The notes under the pieces are model-generated. The model did no database searches and was not told the origin of the DNA. It saw only the letters and a list, made by a program, of their open reading frames with translations. From positions 303,514-367,513 of the forward strand of contig VZTJ01005911.1 in NCBI GenBank assembly GCA_013397795.1: a DNA stretch of 64,000 nt. The letters run 5' to 3'. Numbering within the stretch: the first letter of the stretch is position 1; each line of letters starts with the position of its first letter. The position numbers and the translations under genes are program-made. Positions 57,601-64,000 of this stretch are shown here, piece by piece. The DNA is from Orthonyx spaldingii. Taxonomy: Eukaryota > Chordata > Aves > Passeriformes > Orthonychidae.

Positions 57601-60600
57601 GAAATGTTGAATGAGCTTAAAAATTACTTTTTTTCCTGACTTGTAAGAGCAAATAGAATATTTATTTCATAAAAAGGTTTTTTGAGGTAAAATAATACCT
57701 TTTTTTGGTAGTAATACAAATAATCTACAGCAAATATAGGGTTATCAGACCTTGGTGGAAGGAAATCTGAGCATGCAACTTGTCCACACATTTGAAGTAC
57801 TTGAAGAATTCGTTTGGAAATGGGCAGTGAATCCATTCACTAAAACTGCTCTCCAAGTCTTTGGAGAAGTGAGACATCCAAGAAGGTTATCACTGTCCAT
57901 TTACTCATCCAGAGGGAGGCTGTTCTATGTGATATTGCTGCATAACTTTGTATGTTAAAGCTTTTTTCCTGACAGTGCCCTGAGAGGCTTATGGAGTTAT
58001 TTGCAGTGACTCAGGCAGGCATGGCTGTTAGCTGACTCTTTGCAGACAGGAGGCAGTGGTGTTCCTCTTGCTGGAATGTGTTGCCCTATGGAAGTAACAT
58101 TCACCTAAGGATTTGGTCTGTGCCCTGTCATGTCTTACATAGTTTCCGAACCCTTTGCTCTTCTGCTTGGATGGGTAGAAGGAAGAAGCTCTTCACAATA
58201 ATGACAGTTCTTTTTAGTGTTAGGAAAAAAAGTCAGCCAAAGAGGAAACTGAGATTGAAACATGCATCTTCATCTCTCCCAGCTTTTGCCTGCTGCAGTC
58301 AGATGTGACTCCAAAGATATCCTTGTTGTGGAGTTGAGAAGATGCAGGACTTCCCTCCTAAGACCTCAACAAAGCTGGCATATAGGAAGGCCTATGTTAT
58401 TAATTCCTCTGCTCCCAAGGCTCCTTCTCACCCACCCCTCCTGTTCTGGCAAAACCAGGAACTGAATGTTATTTTGGGTGATTGGCTGCAAATTTCTCAC
58501 TTTACTGACTTGGATCTTGGCAGTCATTAGTATTTCTTCTGCTTGTATTGTGTCCATCTGCTGCCTTGCATTTAAGATGGAGCCCTTCATAAGCTTTTAA
58601 TCTCTAGCAACTCTTCTTTTCAAACTGAAAACACTGTAGAGCAAGGCTTTTCACTTTTAACTCAGTGTGAAGTTCTATAAGAAATTTGAGGGTAGAAGGC
58701 AGTGTCAATGTTGCATGTGGCTGTGATGAACCAAGATCCTCCCCCCACTGCTCCATTGCATTTGCAACATTACCTTAACATGGACAGACCCTGGGTTTGA
58801 CTCATTTTCCCCTTTCAGAGGCTCTTGCAACTGATGAATCTCCTGTTTTGTCTCTAAATTTTATGTCATTGTAGTAGAGACCTAACATGAAATGCATTGT
58901 GCCAGAAGAAGACAGCTCTGCTATGGCTGATGTATGCTGCTGTTGAGGGTTTAAAATTGATTTTTTTTTTGCCTATGAGTGCAAATTTTGCCCTATTAAT
59001 TGCTTTAAGGATAAGGACTGATATTCATTTGATATCAGGAAGTTTACTGGGAAGCGGTAAACTTTAAAAAATAATTACCTGATCAGACCATCAAGGAAGC
59101 AAACCTCTAGAATTTGTATCATTTGGTATCTTTTGGATTTTGCTTCATTTCTGTTGCACTGTGGTACAAATCTTTTTGTGAAGTGATACTGTGAAGATGA
59201 ACATTTGGGGTTGTGTGTGGTAGCTTTCTGCGACTCCTGAGTGAGGTACCTCTCTAGGCAGACATAGAGGAACAGAGACATGGAATACTGTGCTGCCTTG
59301 GAAGTCTGAGCTTTTGGAGAAACCAAACCCTTGTTGCTGAACCTCAGCAGTAGATTGAAGAGCATGATGCTTTCTTGGGGTGTCTGTAGATTGAAGGACT
59401 ACATGTGGGCTGGTTTGGGTTTGACTTGCCGCTAAATTTAAGGATTTAATGAAAACATAGCCTTGAGAGCAGTGTATTGTTTGAGAGGCTCTCACAAAGG
59501 CAGAGGCTTTACAGATGGGCCTAAATGGCTGTTTCTTCCCCTTTCCCTAAAAAATGCTATCAGAAGTGTCAGCATGCAAACTAAGGACCGTGAAAGGAAA
59601 GGGAAAAAGAATTCTCTCAACCCTTGTTTTGTGGGCTTCTACTGATGGGTAACAAATTACTTGAAGTTTTAATGCATGGTGTTTTACATGACTAACTGAG
59701 TTATGAGAGTTGTCATCTAACTTCAAAAAAAGCTTTTTCATTACCAAGGTATTCAGCATTTTAAAAATGAATGTCACTGCCTTAGCAGTACTAATCAGAA
59801 AATGAATTTTTAAGTTTCTCTCATGAGAAAAATATCTTCTCTGGTAGAGTTCCTTTAGGCCTAACAGCGGTGTAGTGTGCCTGAAGAAAATCTCATCACT
59901 TGGCATTCAGTGCAGGTGGTTAAACTCATTTTCTGTGCAATCAGCCTCTTTTGGGCAATGCTGTTACCTACGGAAATTCCAAGATGTTCTGCTTGAAGAA
60001 CGTGTGCAGGACTGGGGAGGGTGTGGTGTGATGGAAGAAGCTGTGGCATGTGCCTCTCAACACACCCCACTGAGGATGGGAGGTTTGTCCTCCCGTGTGC
60101 ATGATGCTCCTCGGTGTTTGTTGGGAGGCTCTGGACCATCTGGCAATGAAATGCATTTCTTTGCATAGCTTCCACCAGGCTGCTCAGCCTGTTCTTCACA
60201 GCACAGCTGCCTCACTGCTCTGCTGCTAACAAAGTGAATTAATTGCACATCTGGAATTCCCAAGGTTCCGTTGCATTCCTGCCACTGGGAACCAGACACT
60301 AACATTTAGCTTCACACCACACTGTATGGTCCAAGTTTCAACACCACCACATAAGCTCAGCAAATTAGAAGTTCCTGTGGAAGGTCTTTTAAATGCATTA
60401 ATGTTTGATTTTTTTGTATCTGCTGGGGCTGTTGTGGGAAAGCAGTTTCCCCAGGAAACTCATTTGATGTTACGCTGTCTCAGCAGTATCCCAGGTAGTG
60501 TTTGGTCCCACTTCAACAACTTTGTTGGTACCTTCTTCTCAATCCTTCCTTTACAAAGCAGCAAAGTAATGTTGTCTCAGTCCAGAAATCTCCCTCATAC

Positions 60601-63180
60601 AAAGCAGTAAGGAAAGACTGCTCATGTACCCATTCTTTTTCTTTTTTACAGTTTTCTCTGTTCCTGGATGGGCAGCCTTTAGCCTGTAGAAGGAATTTTG
60701 GTCTATAGGTAGCTTTCCAAATTGAGATCTGGTGTGGATACATTGAGGTGTTTTGGAGCCTGATGTGAGGCAGATCTGGCGCTGTTCTAATCTGTCAATT
60801 AAATCAAGAGCTGCAGATTTTGCAGCTGGAAGTATCAAGAAGCCTGAACTTAGCATTACCTTTGAAGGTTCAGCAGGAAGCATCCAATTTTGTTTTCTTT
60901 GTTCATGGTGTTCCAAAATAATCCTAGATTTGCTTCTGTCCCTTCATGCTAAGCCGTGCTGCCTTCTCGAGTGCCTGTGGTTTTTGGCTAAACTCTTTTC
61001 TTAGAAATAGTAACTGCATTTAGTACTACTTTGTCCTTCATGTGTCTCCAGATGGGATGTGTGGGTGAACATGAACTCACACACTTGCGTGTTTAACACA
61101 CCTTTGTGACTTCAGTGTGGCAGTGTGTACAGATTATTCTCCAGAGACAAAGTTGAAGGCATGTGCTGGCTGTTATGTGTGAGTTGGGAACTGGAGTGCA
61201 GTTCCTTCTCTGCTTCAGTAAAAATTTGGAAGAGCTTTGGTTCTGACTTTCCAAAACATATTTGAAACATAACTCAGTGGCAAGCTTTGTTTTGGAAATG
61301 GCCTCACTCCAGCAATAGTTTTGTCAAGTCTGTTTATCCCAATTTCTTCCCCAGCTTAATAGGCTGAGAAAGTAAAACCATTGTGTGAGTGGGTGGTTGA
61401 AAATGGGCTGTATGGACATTGCTGCAATTTGTGTTTCATAAATAATGGTAGCTTGTGCGTAAGCCTGTAATTGACTGAAAATGCATTAAAAGTTAGCATG
61501 AAGGCAGGTCAGCTGCTGCTTAAAATCCATCACTGGAGTCTCTTGGGAGGAGGGGAAGATGGAGAGGCAGGAGATGTGCAAACTGTACAGCGTTAAACAG
61601 CACAATTCAAATGTGCTCAAAGTTAGTTTTCTTAAATGTTTACTGAAGAGGGCAAACCCTAAATACTTGAGAAAGGAAAGCTGTCAAGTCTGCATCAGGC
61701 CAGGTGATGGATGCTTGCAGCAACAGTATTATTCCCAAAAAACAGTGCTGTTAATTATGGCCTGTGTCTGAAAAAAATCTGGGGCTGGTGAGTGGGAGTT
61801 GGAAAGGCTGGAGGGAGAGTAAAACATCAAAATTCCAGAGAATTGAGCGTTCTATGCAAGGTTTTCTGGCCTCTCTGTGGCTGTACAGCCAGCAGTGCGT
61901 GAGTCAGTCTGGAGGGCTGTGTTACTTCCAGAGCTGCTGAACTTGCTGCTGCTTAGAGCACTCGTTGTATGTAGACATATCACTTAATTTGTTCTCAATT
62001 AAGCTCAACAATGCGAACTGTGTGTTTTTGATATCTAATTCAGATAGGAGCAAAGCCAGGTGTTAGAGCTGTTGTAGACTGTGAGCACAATCGGATCAGG
62101 GGTGAGTGGCGAAAGTGCTGCCTTTTGATGGGGAAAAGGCTTCAAAATGTTATTGAATAGAAATTAGTGGCTGATTATCATAAGTGATGGAGCCATTGAA
62201 CTAGGTGGAGTGGCAGTGCTCCAGTGGGAGCTGGTGTGCCCACCTCCAGCAGTGCTGGGCCTGGAGCAGGGGGTCTCACTCACACATGTGGGCACCATGC
62301 AGAATAATTATCGTGCTGCCTTTGGCCAGGACATCTTTGGCTCTGGTCATGTGGGTTTGTTGAACTTCTAAAACTGAAGCATCACACATGCTTTGACTTT
62401 AAGTGTGCTGGTTGAAAGAGCAGGGGGAGGACATTGAGCTGCTGGAGGGTGAGGCTCCTGGGACGGCATGCAGAAGGAAAACAGGCCTCAGGAAAGCGTG
62501 CTGACATTCCTGCACTAACAACATTCACAAAATGCTTTTTATGTGATTTTTTGCCCCCTCACAAGTCAGTAAAATCTAGTTGTCCTTTAACGGAACAGTT
62601 TCACAATTCTCACCAGATTATCGGATGTTATGTTTCTTGCAAGGTGCTGCACTACAGTCTAATAAACTTATTTTCTTTTTACAAGAAATCATGTTTTTGC
62701 CAATTGGCCAAATACCATATTTAAAGAAGCTGTGACCTCAGTTGTCTTTAGCTGTTTAAACTTTTGGAGTTTGAAAGTAGTTTTTAGTCTCTTCTCAGTC
62801 ATTCTTCCATCTCCACCTTTGAAAAGGCACAGTTGGAGTTGAACATCAGGAATATACCCTTCAACACCTCCTACTGTCAAATTAAAGTTTCTGAGGGGAA
62901 GTTATCGAAATGGGATTTGCTCTTTAAGTTGAATACTATGAGAATGACTTGGAAGTGGGTAAGATTTGTTGCTTTCTTGTGATTCTTGTGGAAATGTGGT
63001 CTTACACAAGAAACATTAATGAGAGATGCTTTTCTGTGTTGCCGAGAATCAAGGATGAAAAGTGTCCAACTCGATGGAAAGCTTTTTGGTGAATCTTCTC
63101 TGGCCTGCTGCTGCCACCAGCTCTGATCTTCTTGGGGCTGTGGTGATGGTTGCTTGGTTTAGATTTTACTGGATGGTAGT

Positions 63181-63250
63181 TGTGAGAAAAACAACATGAG
63201 AAAACATGAGAAAAAAACCCATGTGTTTTTCTCACAATGTGAGAAAAACT
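63181..63250. repeat. inverted and direct repeats of tgtgagaaaaac
   Basis: The word tgtgagaaaaac occurs at 63181 and 63238 in direct orientation and inverted at 63220-63236 (catgtgtttttctcaca). The first and inverted copies can pair into a hairpin with about 15 matched positions. Confidence 0.8.
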
Positions 63251-64000
63251 CTTAGGAAAATGTAATCTTGCTTGGACACCCAAGGTCCCACAGTGACCTG
63301 GAATGGGTGGGAATTGTCACTTTTCAAGGGTTGTTATGACTGCATGCACAGTTTGTGTTGTCATTGGACTGTCAGTAATAAAAAGATGGTAAGAACTGTG
63401 CATTCATTTGCCAAGAATAAAAGGCAAAAGACAACTTTTTTGTCTTTTCTGCATACATAAATTTTTCTGATCCATTTTTTTTCTTTTTTCTTTGCTTCTT
63501 GGGTGAAACTGTTTTATGAGCGTAAACTCCCACTTTCCCATGTTCCTTAAGTTGTGGGAGAGACCTGTTTTCACCCATACCTATGTATGGGTCATGGAGG
63601 AGCTTCTGGGCCATTGATATAGGCAAATGAACGTTCCCAGGATCCCAACCCACAGTAACCCCAATCTGGCTTGTCTTGGTGCTGGTACTCGTGTCAAGAG
63701 GTAGCTTTGCAGTGCAGATGCGTGAATGAGATGGAGCCTTCTCCAAAATGGCCCATGTAATCCTTGATCATCTGTGATCTGCTGTGCTTGCCGAGTGTAA
63801 AGTGCCTTTTTAAAACAAGCTTTCATCGTTGGTACTGAAAAAGAACTTTGAGGCTTCCTGTGCAGATAGGATTTTTGTGTTGGACATGGGATCTTCCCAG
63901 CCCTCAGTGAATAAACACAGCTGGCTGTTTTGGGAAATGAACTTAACATCTTTGCATCAAAGCTGTACAAATAAGGCATCAAGCTGTACTGAATTAATGG

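Larger units (their letters stand above)
27902..64000 (+). other. LAMC1: LAMC1 intron 1 (5' part, at least 36 kb)
   Basis: The intron begins with a consensus donor (gtaagc). I do not see LAMC1 exon 2, which continues the LN domain, in any frame up to the window end. The stretch holds CR1 fragments, a solo LTR and simple repeats. The ORFs of up to about 190 codons outside repeats have no recognisable domains. Regulatory elements are plausible in such a first intron but none can be named from sequence alone. Confidence 0.88.

Noticed and set aside
1..64000. CRISPR arrays, operons, phage or bacterial mobile systems
   Set aside because: The sequence is vertebrate nuclear DNA with spliced genes and CR1 LINEs; no spaced direct-repeat array is present.

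Overview
This window is vertebrate nuclear DNA, almost certainly from a bird. The two real genes have GT-AG introns, and the dispersed repeats are avian-type CR1 LINE fragments (the tail motif around 'ttgggttggaagggacc' in both orientations). It also holds a CpG-rich solo LTR. There is no prokaryotic gene organisation, and most open reading frames are chance ORFs in intron or intergenic DNA.

Layout. (1) Positions 1-7435 hold the last seven coding exons and the 3' UTR of DHX9 (ATP-dependent RNA helicase A) on the + strand. All splice sites are GT-AG, and the joined frame runs without a break (407 complete codons plus stop) to a glycine/arginine-rich tail, a TAG stop and an AATAAA signal. (2) Positions 7436-27196 contain no intact gene. 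From mammalian gene order as I remember it (DHX9 - SHCBP1L on the opposite strand - LAMC1), SHCBP1L should lie here. I see one convincing decayed SHCBP1L exon on the - strand near 10.5-10.7 kb, with a pair of offsetting frameshifts and an end in a stop, and a weaker candidate just upstream of it. SHCBP1L therefore looks like a pseudogene in this genome. (3) Positions 27197-27901 are a CpG-rich block with the first coding exon of LAMC1 (laminin subunit gamma-1) on the + strand. A 193-base assembly gap covers the sequence just before its start codon. (4) Positions 27902-64000 are the first part of LAMC1 intron 1. Exon 2 is not reached, so the intron exceeds 36 kb. It contains several CR1 fragments, a 481-bp near-perfect tandem duplication joined by a single N (probably an assembly artefact), a nested CR1 insertion, and a 1395-bp solo LTR with 5-bp target-site duplications.

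The two intact genes do not work together. DHX9 is a nuclear DNA/RNA helicase and LAMC1 a secreted basement-membrane protein; their proximity is ancestral synteny. I found no novel multi-gene system. The most interesting signals are the SHCBP1L relic, the drifted 3' end of DHX9 (a GC-rich exon and an altered nuclear-transport/RGG tail), the junction-N duplication, and the CR1 inserted against the LAMC1 CpG island.
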